A stretch of DNA of 64,000 bases, from contig JALJCS010000002.1 in assembly GCA_023055355.1 (NCBI GenBank), positions 75,845,001-75,909,000 of the forward strand, written 5' to 3'. The DNA is from Agelaius tricolor (Eukaryota > Chordata > Aves > Passeriformes > Icteridae). Below, piece after piece: positions 12,652 to 23,400 of this stretch; position 1 is the stretch's first letter, and every line of letters starts with the position of its first letter. The notes under the pieces were generated by a model. The model was given only the letters and a program-made list of their open reading frames with translations, ran no database searches and was not told where the DNA came from. The position numbers and the translations under genes are program-made.

Positions 12652-12762
12652 GCATAGAATCACAGAATCACATTATGGTTGAGGCTGATCTGGAGGTCAC
12701 TGGCTCCAACCCCCCTGCTCAAGCAGAGCCACCTAGAGCTGGTTGCCCAGGACTGTGTTCTG
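12652..12762 (-). mobile_element. Second CR1 LINE 3' fragment, different subfamily
   Basis: Starting at 12652, 'catagaatcacagaatcac' opens a second antisense CR1 3' end, followed by 'ccaacccccctgctcaagca' and 'ctggttgcccaggac'. These words differ from the copy 130 bp to the left, so this is a separate insertion of another CR1 subfamily and not a continuation. It is about 110 bp long and very strongly 5'-truncated. Confidence 0.88.
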
Positions 12763-13788
12763 ACTTATTTGCTCATCTCTTTAACAAATTAAAGCTCTAC
12801 TGGAGCAGGAGTCATATGCCACTGACCTCCAAGCCAGTTCAGAGCCAGCCATGAATGGTGATTTCTTCTTGCATTTAAATGTGATTTATCACAGTCTCTC
12901 TCAACCAAAGTGTTTGCCTGAGGAGTCAGATGACATTATTTTGGAGTTTTGTGTTCTGAGGCCACTAAGAAATTCAGAAAGCTCAAGTTTTTCCTTCAGT
13001 GATCTGGCATATGTGAATAATTCCTGCAAACAGAGGCTATGAGGGGTAAGATGAATAAGGAATAAAGAATAAGAATTTTGGAGCTCCCACAAGAACAGAC
13101 TGAGGGCAAACTCTGTCAGCTGACATGAAAGGAAGACATTCACAGAGTGGAAAAGCAAAATCCTAGGAGAGGTGATCAGCTTGACAACATTTGGGGAAGA
13201 TCTTTGTCAGCCACCCATTCTTTTCCCCCTGGGTTTATGGGTTTCACTGAGGCTCTCTGAAGATGTCTGAGTTATGCTTCCTTCATATATATGTGAACAT
13301 CACTCCTTCCTCCCTTTAGATGCAAGCTTTGAACAGTGAAGTCTTTCTCTCTGCTGCCTCTGTCTGCAGGTGTTTCTGTGCTACAGCCTGGAACACGAGA
13401 TGAAGCACAAGACAAACTCAGGGCTGAGGCTTCTGGGGAGGAGATCAGAATGGCCATGCTCCTTCTGTGTCCCAGGAGAGGAGAGTGATGGAGACCAGCT
13501 TCTGACCCTGCCCACCTCCACAGAGTATTTCCATCTCAGCTAAAAATATCACATTAAAGTAAATGGTCCACTTAGCAGTGCTCTTTTCTCTTAGGTCAGG
13601 TATTTTCTAAGCACTTTAAAAGATTATTATTTCTGAGAATATTGTTGTTGTTTGGTATGTCTTATGAGGATACTGGAAAGTCTGGTAAACCAGATTTGGG
13701 ATGATACAAAAACACAGGGTTGATATAAGGTAGTGACTTTAGTGACTTTACCCTTTCTCTACTCCTACACTTTGGTTTTGTTCAGCAG
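12763..13788. other. Non-coding stretch
   Basis: No repeat or gene is recognised. A 63-codon open stretch at 12851-13042 (+) starts with ATG and ends near a GGG|GTAAGA donor-like site at about 13046. It has no clear acceptor, so I do not call it. Confidence 0.4.
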
Positions 13789-13887
13789 ATTCTCCTGGTA
13801 GTATTTCTCGAGGTCTGGGAAACCAAGCAGGGTGCAGATCCAACCATGAAGGTCTCAGTGACACAGACTGTGCTCAGGTACTGCCAG
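13789..13887 (+). CDS. Candidate internal coding exon, unknown protein
   Basis: A long pyrimidine tract (about 13748-13782) ends in TTCAGCAG, a NAGNAG acceptor. It is followed by 99 bp (33 codons) that are open in frame 0 and end at CAG|GTAACC. The reading begins ILLVVFLEVWETKQG and ends TVLRYCQ. Both junctions would be phase 0. An alternative donor ten bases earlier (CTCAG|GTACTG) also fits. No family is recognised, no partner exon is established, and a 99-bp open stretch is not rare by chance. Confidence 0.18.
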
Positions 13888-14416
13888 GTAACCACTGCCT
13901 GCTCTGAGTGGCATTTCTGAGCATCTGGCACCTCTGGGTGGGCTAAGGAGACAAGGCAGGTCTGTGTCTTGATTCTTCAATTCCCTCTTTTCAGTGAGAA
14001 ATCACAGATTTCTGTCCATCAGGGGTGGGGGAGGAAGGCTGTAAGAGCTCATCCTGCCTCACTCCCTGCGTGGTGCACAGCAGCTCACCAGGCTCTGCTC
14101 TTCACTCCTTCAGTGCTTTAGGCTGCAGCTCTCCTCTCTCATCCTGCTGGTTTTAGTACCTGGGGCTGTCCTGAGGAGTGCCTAAACTTAAACTTCTGAA
14201 AACATGGATACATAATGTGGCTGAAGAGGCATCCCTAACATTTGCTGGAGGAACTTGAAGTGAAACACTACTTCTCTTTCAGATAAGATAGGAATTATCC
14301 AAAAGCCCACCGTATAATATAGAGGAATGCAAAGAAACTAGGGTAGTAATCAAGCAGCGTGTCAAATGGTTTATCCCAAAAGTACATAGCATTGCCAGGG
14401 AGGGAGGCTCCTGAAT

Positions 14417-15345
14417 GATTAGAACCAGAGAAAAACAGGTCTGGAAGGGACTTCAGGAGGTCATGTAGTCACTTCCCTGGCCCCCAGCCAGGTTGGTTAT
14501 ATGTGTGTTGTTCCTGACAGATGTTAGCCTAAATTGTTGAGACGCCCAGTGTTGGAGACTCCACTTCTTCCCCAGGCAATCTATTCTAGTACTTCCCTAA
14601 TTGTGCCATTAGAAAGTTTTCCCTAATGCCTCAGAAAATTTTTATACACTTCCTTTGCAGCAGCTGAACTCCAGTGCTTCTTGACCTATCCCCTGCAGAT
14701 GCAGAGGGCAGGTTACGCCTTTCCTCCTCACAGCAGCCTCCGTGTACTAAAAAGCTGTTACCATCCCCTCCCCCGACTGTTTTTCTTGAGACCACACCAA
14801 GATAATTCCTTCACCATTTCCTCCAAGGTCATGCTTTTTTAGACCTCTTGTTGCTTTTCTTTGGACATTCTCAAATTTGTCCACATACATCTCAAATTAC
14901 AGCCATTGCTGAGGAAAAAATACACAGCATTTCTCTAAGTATCTTTCTTCAGCTCTAGTTTTTATACACCCTGTGCAATGTTTGCCTTTTTTCATGACAC
15001 AGCTTTGTTTAATTTTGTTCTCACCAACCTCAGATTTGTGATTAATCCTGTCAAAGTGCAGCACCTTGCATTTTCACCGTGGAAATTCATCTTGTGTGTT
15101 TTCCAGGCCATTTCACTGGTTTCCCAAGGGCACTTTGAATTCTAAAGCACTCCTGCAATGGACTTGCAGCTCCTCCCAGCAGCATCATCTGCTGAATTAT
15201 CTAGCAAGGCTCCTTTCCTGTCATCCAGATAGTGACAGCACTGAGCAAAACTGACTCTAGCATCCCACACCATCCTGTCCAAGGCATCCATTCACTCAGA
15301 GAGCAAACCTTTCCAACTGACCTGCAGGTGGTATGGGTGCCAGAA
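14417..15345 (-). mobile_element. Old, diverged CR1/L3-type LINE fragment
   Basis: The + strand follows the antisense of an ancient amniote CR1 element over more than 900 bp, through many substitutions and small gaps. Recognisable words include 'aggtctggaagggacttcag', 'gttggagactccacttcttc', 'ctcaaatttgtccacatac', 'aaagtgcagcaccttgcatt' and 'catctgctgaattatctag'. The right part corresponds to the antisense of the end of the reverse-transcriptase ORF, and the left part to the 3' UTR. It is far more decayed than the other CR1 copies, so it should be the oldest insertion in the window. No ORF survives. Confidence 0.75.
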
Positions 15346-16287
15346 CAGGTTGCAAACAGGGTATAGACTAGTCTGCTTTCTTGGGAAACCTGAGATGTAA
15401 AACGCAAAAAATTAATTAAGTCAAAATCTAATTAAAGCAAAGATAGCTGCTATCCACTGCTTCTCCCCTTGTTTCAAATGATTTGTGCTTGGTAGATCCA
15501 AGCTGGATATTAACCTTTTCACCTTGCAGTTCCTCCCAAGAAGTCTGTCTGCTTATTTGTGTAATATTTTTCAGAGACTGCATTTAAGCTGACATCTCTG
15601 TCATCCTCTGACTCTGCTTTCTCTGTCTTTTCATTGTCCCTTCCTTTCCCCTGAAGTTTTCCAGACTCTTGGTAACCCGGTTGCTTCTTGCAAGGCCTCA
15701 GTGATAACTGCTGACAAGTCAGAGATATTCTTGTGTCAGACAAGGAAACTCAGCCAGTTGTAAAGGTGAGCCTACCTAATTTCTCTCTGGTTTGCTCTTT
15801 CCTTTTGTCCTTGGAATTAATGACATTAACCATCTGATCACTGCTATAGGGATGATAGATGAAAAAAAAACCTCATTAAGCACTATGACCTTCATCTCTA
15901 CGTTTCCCACTCCACTGGTCTTTTCCTTACTAGAAAAGTATAGTGATTTCCTCTTGTCCTTGATGCCTCTGTTCTTACACTCTTCTTTTTTTATACCTGA
16001 TCTTTAGTGAGATCAGTAAAGAGCTCATGATTTTGCTGAATTTACATCTTTCTATAGTTGATTTCTTCTTCTGATTCTTTGAGAAGTTACCAGCTCATTT
16101 CATCTTTTCCTACCACAAGACTTTGCCTATCAATCCTTTGCAGTTACCAAACTTTACTAGCTTGCATTTCATTTTTCAAATTTTCTTTATGAAGATCTTA
16201 AACTTGGTCATTTTGTGTTCACTGTCATAGAAATTGTGTTTTACCTTTATATTCTCAACTCCTCCTTCTCTATTCACATGAATAGGG
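15346..16287. other. Non-coding stretch
   Basis: No repeat or gene is supported. An exon-like block at 15695-15765 (+), between a CAAG acceptor-like site and a GTGAGC donor, is open except for a TAA just before the donor. It is too weak to call. Confidence 0.4.
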
Positions 16288-16339
16288 GAGATTTCCTTGA
16301 CCCTTAATGTGAGGAGATTTCCTCAACCCTTAGTGTGTG
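16288..16339. repeat. 26-bp tandem duplication
   Basis: Two adjacent 26-bp copies begin with gagatttcct and share the core acccttaatgtg / acccttagtgtg, differing at a few positions. It is a small local duplication in otherwise unique sequence. Confidence 0.85.
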
Positions 16340-18249
16340 ATTTGTCTGCCAGCACCCCAGGAAAGCTGGAACTCTCATGCCTGAGCAGTCTGTTATGGGG
16401 ACCCTTCACTGAACAGTCCTGCTGGATAGGACAGTTCCACTGACTTATTCAGAAAAATTTACCAACAGCACAAAGGGCACCCTTCAGCAGGTTTCCCACT
16501 TTACAACCCATCAGTGGATTTTCCACTTTCTTTGAGTATGTTCCCTGCTGCCAGCAGCTGCCAGCATCTGTGAAGGACTCACGCCAACAGTTCATGGAAT
16601 AACACCATTTATTAATATAAAATTGTGACAGGTTAAGGTTTGAGGATTTCTGGTGACAGTATCTGACTTCAAAAATGTATTCAAAGCAATACACAGACAA
16701 AGCCCAGTAAAAGCATTCAGCATGCACAGAGCAGGGTTCTTACCCAATAGGCATCCCTATGGGGAGAAGGAAGGTTCAGTCTGTTGATTTCCCAGCAGCT
16801 ATGATGGAGTCTTCCCTAAATTTTTCCCATTCTTGATTTACTATCTTTGGTACCATTTCTTTATGTTTAGGAGGAGCTTGAGTGACTTTGGGTGTAAATA
16901 CTTTTGTTACTGATTGATGTTTCTCGCTTCACCCTTAAAGATACAGTCAGTAAAATATAGAGCACAGGCCCAGTGAGGGGTGGTTGTACCTTGGACATAG
17001 GTAACTTTGGGATGGAGGTGTGAGTTAATATTACAGTTAGGTTATAATGAACCAATTTGATCCAAGGAGAGGGATTTCAGCACAGTTGTTGGCTCAGCAG
17101 TAAGGCATCTTCTCCTATCTCCCTTGGCTGACAGGTGCTCTGCAGTTTCTCAGCTGCAAATTACCACTGAGTTCTCCTCCCTGCAAAGATTCCTGCAGAG
17201 CCTGGCTGTGGTGTCTCCAGTTGCCCCACCCTCCATTCCTACCCCTTAGCAGGTGCTTCTGGTTGCAGATTGTGTGGGGAGTCATTGAGGAGCATGCCAA
17301 CTGCATTCCATCCAAGGTGCAGCAGCTGTATTTTACCCTATGATTTCTGTACTGTTATAACTCCTGTTGGGATGTGAATGTAATTTCTCAGTTTCCTCTG
17401 ATTTTACCCCCAGCCATCTTTCCACAAGGATCTAAACAGAAAAACATTTTACTGTTTTCTCTTCCTTATCAAAAATTGTCTTTCAAGGAGTGACAGAATG
17501 TCTCCCTTTTGCTATATTATTTCCTTTTCATATAGTCAAAATACCCACTACTCCCAATTCTATTTTAATATGATTCTGCTAATATGACCTTGTAAGAGTG
17601 TTTTGTTAATGTGATCTGCTCTAGAAGGCTCCCCTTCCACTACAAAGTGAGCCTCCTTTTCTTCCTTCATCATTTTAAGAGACTGCCAAAGGTCCAAATC
17701 CCTCCAGCTCCTAGTGAATTTAGGAGCTCAGGCTATCTAAAGCAACAGCTTCTCTCTTCCCATCCCTGTCTTATCAGAATGATTTATAAATGATATTAAT
17801 ATTCAGATAATTTTAGAAAACCAGACTATTCTTTGTAGATTTTAGAGTCAGATTCTGAGACTTCCCTCCTCTGACCACGGTTTATGGCTGGGAAGGGTAC
17901 TCACAGATATCCAGATGTGAGGCAGCAATCTGCCTACATGAAATAACCATGTGTTTTTCCAAGGAAGTATCCCCAGAGAGAGTGGATGCTAAATCCCAGA
18001 TGCTGAAGAGCACTGGGGATTCACAGATGCAACTTGCCAAGAGCAAGATGCTTAAGGAGGCGCTTTCACATGGAAGGTAGGGATGAGGAGTCCAAGCACC
18101 ACCAGCCATTTGTCAGGGGACTGAGGAGAGGAGGTGGTGAATCCTGGGTGAAAAATTCATTTCTGCCTATGCAGATTTGTGACCCCATCACCCAGCCTGA
18201 GAAAGCTGATCATCCTGAAATATTGAGCAGGGTGTGTCACGTGCCTTCA
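16340..18249. other. Non-coding stretch
   Basis: No repeat family is recognised before the CR1 copy at 18250. On the minus strand, a GTGAGT donor near 17897 follows about 150 bp of open frame (to about 18040). The acceptor is unconvincing, so no exon is called. Confidence 0.4.
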
Positions 18250-19045
18250 GGGCAAGGCAGCAGCTGAACACCTCATGCAGTTTAACAAGAGCAAGTGCAC
18301 AGTGCTGCACCTGGGCTGGGACAACATCCAGTATCAGCACAGGCTGGGGATGAACAGATTGAGAGCAGCCCTGCTGAGGAGGGCTGAGGGTGCTGGTGTG
18401 TGAGAGGCTGGGCATGACCCAGCCATGGGCACTGGCAGCCCAGGAAGGCAATTGTGTCCCAGGCTGCATCCAGAGCAGTGTGGCCAGCAGAGCCAGGGAG
18501 GGGATTCTGCCCCTCTGCTCTGCTCTGGTGAGACCCCACCTGCAGGGCTGCATCAGCTCTGGGCTCCCAGCACAGGAAGGACAGGGACCTGTTAACGCAG
18601 GTACAGAGGAGGCCACCAAGGTGTTTGGAGAGAAGGAGCACCCGTCCTTTGAGGAAAGGCTGAGAGAATTGGGATTGTCCTGCTGGAAAGATAAGGCTTC
18701 AGGGTGACCCAATTGTGGCCTTCCAGTGCTTTACAGGAAAGGTGAAGAGAGAGTACTTACAAGAGCATTTAGTGACTGGACAAGGGGGAAAGGATTCAAA
18801 TTGAAAGAGACTAGGTTTAGATTAGATATTAGGAGATAATTCTTTACTGTGGGTGGTGAGGCACTAGAACAGGTTACTCAGGGAAGTTGTGATTGCCCCA
18901 TTCCTGGAGGTGCTCAAGGGCAGATTGGATGGGACTCTGAGCAACTTGATCTAGCTGAAGATGTCTCTGCTCACATCAGGGGGGTGAAGCTAGATGATCT
19001 TAAATCCCCCATCCAACCCCAAAAAGTCTATGATTCTATGATTTT
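18250..19045 (+). mobile_element. CR1 LINE, 5'-truncated, longest young copy
   Basis: About 800 bp match the sense strand of an avian CR1 3' half. The order is 'cagtttaacaagagcaagtg', 'tgcacctgggctggg', 'ttgagagcagccctg', 'gtgagaccccacctg', 'gctgagagaattgggattgt', 'tttagattagatattagga', 'gaggcactagaacaggtt', and the terminal repeats tctatgattctatgatt at the right end. It is 5'-truncated, as is usual for CR1, with no target-site duplication seen. Its left end covers the C-terminal part of the endonuclease/reverse-transcriptase ORF and the rest is 3' UTR. Indels and stops make it inactive. Confidence 0.95.
18390..18707 (+). pseudogene. CR1 ORF2 reverse-transcriptase C-terminal remnant
   Basis: This 105-codon open stretch lies inside the CR1 copy and retains recognisable C-terminal residues of the CR1 ORF2 protein, such as ALVRPHLQGC and SFEERLRELGL. 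Intact family members at these points have an RPHLEYC-type segment followed by a YEERLRELGLF-type segment. The catalytic YADD region lies upstream and was lost by 5' truncation. The segment between the two motifs is altered by substitutions. It is a dead fragment and not a host gene. Confidence 0.85.
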
Positions 19046-19857
19046 CTGAAATGAAGGATCCAGAGTTCAACATGATATCTTAAAATTCACCCAAATGTCA
19101 TTTGGAGACAGAAGTCCCTGACCTCACCCCTCCCTTCTTAAGCAACCCAGCAGGGAGAGTTCAGCCTCTGCTCAAGTGATTTTCCTCTTACTCACCATAC
19201 TTTCTCCCATGAACAAAAAACCCCAAATCTGCTCTTGTGGAATTCCCAGGCTGCAGTCTCAAGGCTATATTATTACGTGTACATGTAGCTGCCATTAGCT
19301 CTAATAATGTGTGCATTGTTCAGGGTGCAAACAGAGAGCTCTGCTGCCACCATGCATTAGAGTGAGTAGTGCCTTCTGACTCCCCAGCAATCGCCTGAGG
19401 AGCCAAGGCTTGCCAAAATTTGTACCTAATGCTTCTATTTTTCAAAGCACAGAGCTGCTCAGTCTCAGGGAGATTCTGCAGACTTAGGTAGCAGGAAGGA
19501 TGACAGAAGCTGTCTTTGTCTGATGACAGTGTCTGCCTGGTCAGTGAGAAAGATGCACAAGTGCCAAAGGAAAGCACTGTTTCTTTCTCAGAAAAGACAT
19601 GTGGTACAGCTGCCTGCATAGCAAAGAGCAAGCTGGCTGAGTAACAGAGGCTGGGCAGAACATCTGTTTTGTGTTTCCCAGGCTTCTGACAGCAAAACAG
19701 AGTTATTCTGGGGGTTTTGCAAGTCTTGCAGTCATTTTAAACAATGCTTTTGCCAAGTTTTCCACTTTTTGTTAATAAGATTGCTCTTGATATCAAGACA
19801 TTACTTCAGGAAAAAAGTCATAAATGTCTGCCATTACCTACATTCCCTCACACTACC
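19046..19857. other. Non-coding stretch
   Basis: Nothing firmly supported is seen. A minus-strand donor-like TATG|GTGAGT (19190-19195) follows a CTGCAG acceptor-like site, giving a 57-bp block open in all three frames. That openness makes the block uninformative. Confidence 0.4.
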
Positions 19858-19884
19858 TTTTTTGTTTGTTTGTTTGTTTGTTTT
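19858..19884. repeat. (TTTG)n microsatellite
   Basis: A short T-rich tetranucleotide run with about five TTTG units follows a homopolymeric T stretch. Confidence 0.9.
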
Positions 19885-20819
19885 CCCACCAAGCTTTAAA
19901 GCATCCATTCAAGAACTTTGTGAGAATTTCTGCTGGTGATAAAAGCAGAAAGATTTATTTCATGAACAAATGAATGGTTTCTCTTAGAAGAGAATTACAT
20001 AGGCTGCTGCTTTATTTTTTCCCTCCCCCTCTAACTCTTGGTTTCCAGATGTAGTGAAAGCTGGTTTGAGCAGAAGAACATATGTTTTCAGCATGAATTC
20101 TGTTGGCAGGGCACTGCTGCACAGTATTGCAGAGTTGCTGCAAGCCATCCCTGACCAGCATACATGTATAATGTGCTCTAGAGATTATCATGCTTCAGTT
20201 TTATCCTCCTCCCCCTACCTTCAGCAAGTTTTACTTTAATGCAACACTCTAGACTTCGTGCTCTATTCTGCTGCTGAACATCTGAGTGCTTATCAAAAAA
20301 TGTTACAAACTGAGCTCTCTCAGGCACAGGGAAAAGGCAGCTAACTTTAATCCATCCCTTCAGCATCCTGTTTCTTTGATCTGCATCTGAGGCATGTGGC
20401 CATTCATATTTGTTAATTAAAAAAATAAATTATGTTGTCCAGTTTTCTACTTATAGGTTGAAAGAGTTATTACAAAAGAAGAACCTTACATGTGGCTCTC
20501 AGTTTGTATAGAGACCTTCCTCTCTGCATATTAAAAATGGATAGGATTCTTTATATTTGCCTGGTGATGTTTAGCTCCAGCCAACTTTGGACCAGCTTTT
20601 GGCTCACTTGTTCTTTTTGAATAGTCTCTTGCTCCACGAGGAGGAGATTTATTTTGGGACGAAGTACATTTCAGCAAGATCAAGTGTGCCAAAATCTAGT
20701 CCTATAGTAACATCACAGGGCAGCTGTACTATAAACATGTCTTATCTTAGCAAGCAATATATCAGAATGATAATGTTTCCATTAAACATATTTTCAATGA
20801 CAGAAGGTTAGAATCACAC

Positions 20820-21235
20820 TTTGTTCAGTCATAGATGCTTGGCTGAGTCATCTGCTAACTTACTGCTTGCCTTACTCCTGTCATATATTATCCGTGAATG
20901 AGCACAGCAATTTCCATCCCTATTATTCTTTGGGTTCAATCATTTAGTGCACTCCACAAGGCAGCTATGAGGCTGTCTTTCCATCATATCCTCTATTACT
21001 TTAGCTGCTACTGAATTATCAAACCAGCAATCCATAAAGCCCTTACAGCTCATATTAATTATCAGAAACTGATGAGATTTAAGAACGTTAATTGAATCCT
21101 TTCACATATGCAGCTTTTAAATACAAACCCAGCCCAAGATGGGAGCTTTCTTAAGATATGCTGTTGTGCATATTGTGCTAGGTTGCATAAATGAAGGTGT
21201 TTGGTTAATTAATATTATTTTACTTTGCTTAATTT
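20820..21235. promoter_or_regulatory. Putative conserved non-coding enhancer
   Basis: The stretch is non-coding in all frames. It is dense with homeodomain TAAT/ATTA cores (for example tattaattatcag near 21053-21066, cgttaattgaatcc near 21087-21100, ggttaattaatatt near 21204-21217). It also has a GCTGAGTCA AP-1/MAF-like site near 20842 and octamer-like ATATGCA near 21106. This texture, a long even-complexity sequence without repeats, is typical of developmental enhancers conserved across vertebrates. Conservation itself cannot be shown here. Confidence 0.3.
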
Positions 21236-23344
21236 GTCACATAATATAAATAACAGTAGACTCTGTACATTTGTCTCAAGACAACACCGTTTTTTAGATT
21301 ATTTTCTCCAAAGATTTTTGTGTGTCTTGAACAATTATTCTGGGGAAACACTGCTACCCTTTTAAAACTGAGGACTACACAAAAATTTTGTTTGTGGGAG
21401 TGCAGCTTATAAAAAGAATAAAGAATATGCTGGTATATGGCTAGATATGGTGACAGACTTGGAGTGGTGTAAGCTGTTAGCATCTCTGATTTGAGATGTG
21501 AGCATGTGGATGCATTTCCTATACCATAATGCAAAAACAAGACAGATGAGCTGAAAGATCTTCAGAAAACTGGAAGTCAATGCATCTTTTAAACTCAAGT
21601 GCTGATTTACAATAAGAATGTTATGTTTAGTTTGCCCAGTTCTCTTGAAATCAAACAAGATGAAAATGTTTGCAGATGACTCCAGGCTTGTTTCTGCCAG
21701 CAAGTGGCACTCATGGTTTAGGCCAGTAGGGATGTAAGTTGGTGATGCAGGACAAGCAAAGGACTTGAAAGCCCAAAATTTAAAGTTAGGACCCAGAAGT
21801 TGTGCTGGCCTGCTAGCTGACCCTATAGGCACAGACACTCCATAAGGGCTTGGCATCTGCATACAGGTAATTTCCTAAATTTTAGGTCAGAGCTGTCAGC
21901 TGTTTCCTTGACCCATCAAAGCCATCAGGAGCAAGACACCAAGGAAGAGAGAAGTAGGAAACTAAGTTCTTATAGCGTGCCTCATATTCAGCAACAAATT
22001 CATGCCATAAAAATCACAGAAGACATTGTGACTATACTTTAAAGACCATGGTGCACTGGCTTTCCAGCCCTTTGTCTTTCTAGAGCAGCCAAGAAGGTAG
22101 AGCAGTCATTTGTGACAGTGCAGATTTTAATTTTTCTCTTGTGCCTCTATGAGAACAAACTTAACGTTGTCTCTTGGAGAGGAGTACACAAACTTTAAGC
22201 CATAGGGTGCTGAAGAGGAATTTTTTTCAACTGATTTTCAAGCCATGTCACCATGCAGCAGATAAACTATCTTTCTCTAGATTAGGAAAACACAAAACGT
22301 GAGATTGCAGCCCACTGTTCAGACTCCTCTCCTGAGGCAGGAGTGGTGCGAAATTTTTAGATGAATGTTAATTTGAGGTTCAGAAACAGAATTTAAAATA
22401 AGAAGAAATAAAAGTATATATAAAAAATGTATAAGCTGTGAAACAAAGCCAGTAAACACCATTTAAACAGATGATGTAGATGTAAAGTGGATGTATGGAT
22501 GCCTACATACACTTCCAACCTTCAGAGAGCCACTCACTACACCCCAGGGAGCTGTCTGAGTCAACTCCTCTGCCTAACACAGGAAAAAGGCTTATGCAGA
22601 GCCTGTAACATCTCCAAAGACCAAACTCTGAACACTGGAAATAATTTCTAGCAAAGTTAATCATGCTAAAACACTCAAGCTGCTTTACTTCTAGTGCACA
22701 ACAGGCAGTCAGATAAGCCACAGTCTGGTGCTGGTAAGGTTGTCTCTGAACTTCTGGGGGCTCAGCAGGCTGCAGAGGGCATGGGGGATCCTGACACTTG
22801 CATTGGGAGGAGGGCATCCAGCCTCCCTGCGCAGACCTGCATGGCCTGGGGGAACTGGGAACCTGCTTTTAAGGTTCAAATCCTCATATGAAGTCAGAAA
22901 TCCTAAATACCCAACAGGATATCACAGCAGCTGTGTTCTTGGTGAGATGTTGGGTGTTTTTTTCCTTCCAAAAAAAGAGAAAGGGAAGTGCCCAAAGACC
23001 ATGTGGAAGTCTTCTCTTTGCGGTTTCCACTGTTGTTAGAGCAACTCTAAGGAAAGCCTGGGATTTAAGCCTAAACCTAAGGGGCAGATTTGAGACCTTG
23101 CAGATGAGAGAGAATTGTAAGATTATTCCTGGCCAAAACCCCCCTCAAATTTGCCTTTATACCTCCACCCCTCTGTTTATGCATGGAGCATGGCCCATTG
23201 GAGTAAGACAATCAAGCAGCTGTAGTTAATCGCACTGAGAGGAAGCACATACCTAATCCTGCATCCACATCCCAAATTACTGTGTACCTGCTCCAAAGGC
23301 CAGACCTTTGGAGCATCTCTTGAACTTGCATCTTCTACCTGCAG
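21236..23344. other. Non-coding stretch
   Basis: No repeat family is recognised. Open stretches of 100-150 codons at 21407-21862 (-) and 22888-23229 (+) lack protein-like composition and splice support. Confidence 0.4.
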
Positions 23345-23400
23345 CAAGATGCCACATCTGTTAATAGCACTGTGGCCATCCATCTCCTTGTTGAAGACAG
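23345..23400 (+). CDS. Candidate short internal exon, unknown protein
   Basis: Both splice signals are strong. The acceptor has a pyrimidine stretch and CTACCTGCAG (to 23344), and the donor is GACAG|GTAAGG at 23401. The 56-bp segment between them is open in two frames. Frame 0 reads QDATSVNSTVAIHLLVED, which has an alternating hydrophobic pattern like a beta strand followed by acidic residues. Frame 0 entry would leave a phase-2 intron after it. No partner exon is established. A non-coding RNA exon would fit the same signals. Confidence 0.28.

Noticed and set aside
12285..12854. 189-codon open stretch on +
   Set aside because: It runs antisense through two CR1 fragments and the spacer between them, so it is a by-product of repeat sequence.
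15695..15765. Exon-like block ending at GTGAGC on +
   Set aside because: The acceptor is weak (CAAG) and the open frame meets TAA just before the donor.
18188..18712. 174-codon open stretch on - (and 119 codons in another frame)
   Set aside because: It is antisense to the CR1 reverse-transcriptase remnant and has no independent evidence.
21407..21862. 151-codon open stretch on -
   Set aside because: No good splice sites, no recognisable motif, and no codon-like composition.
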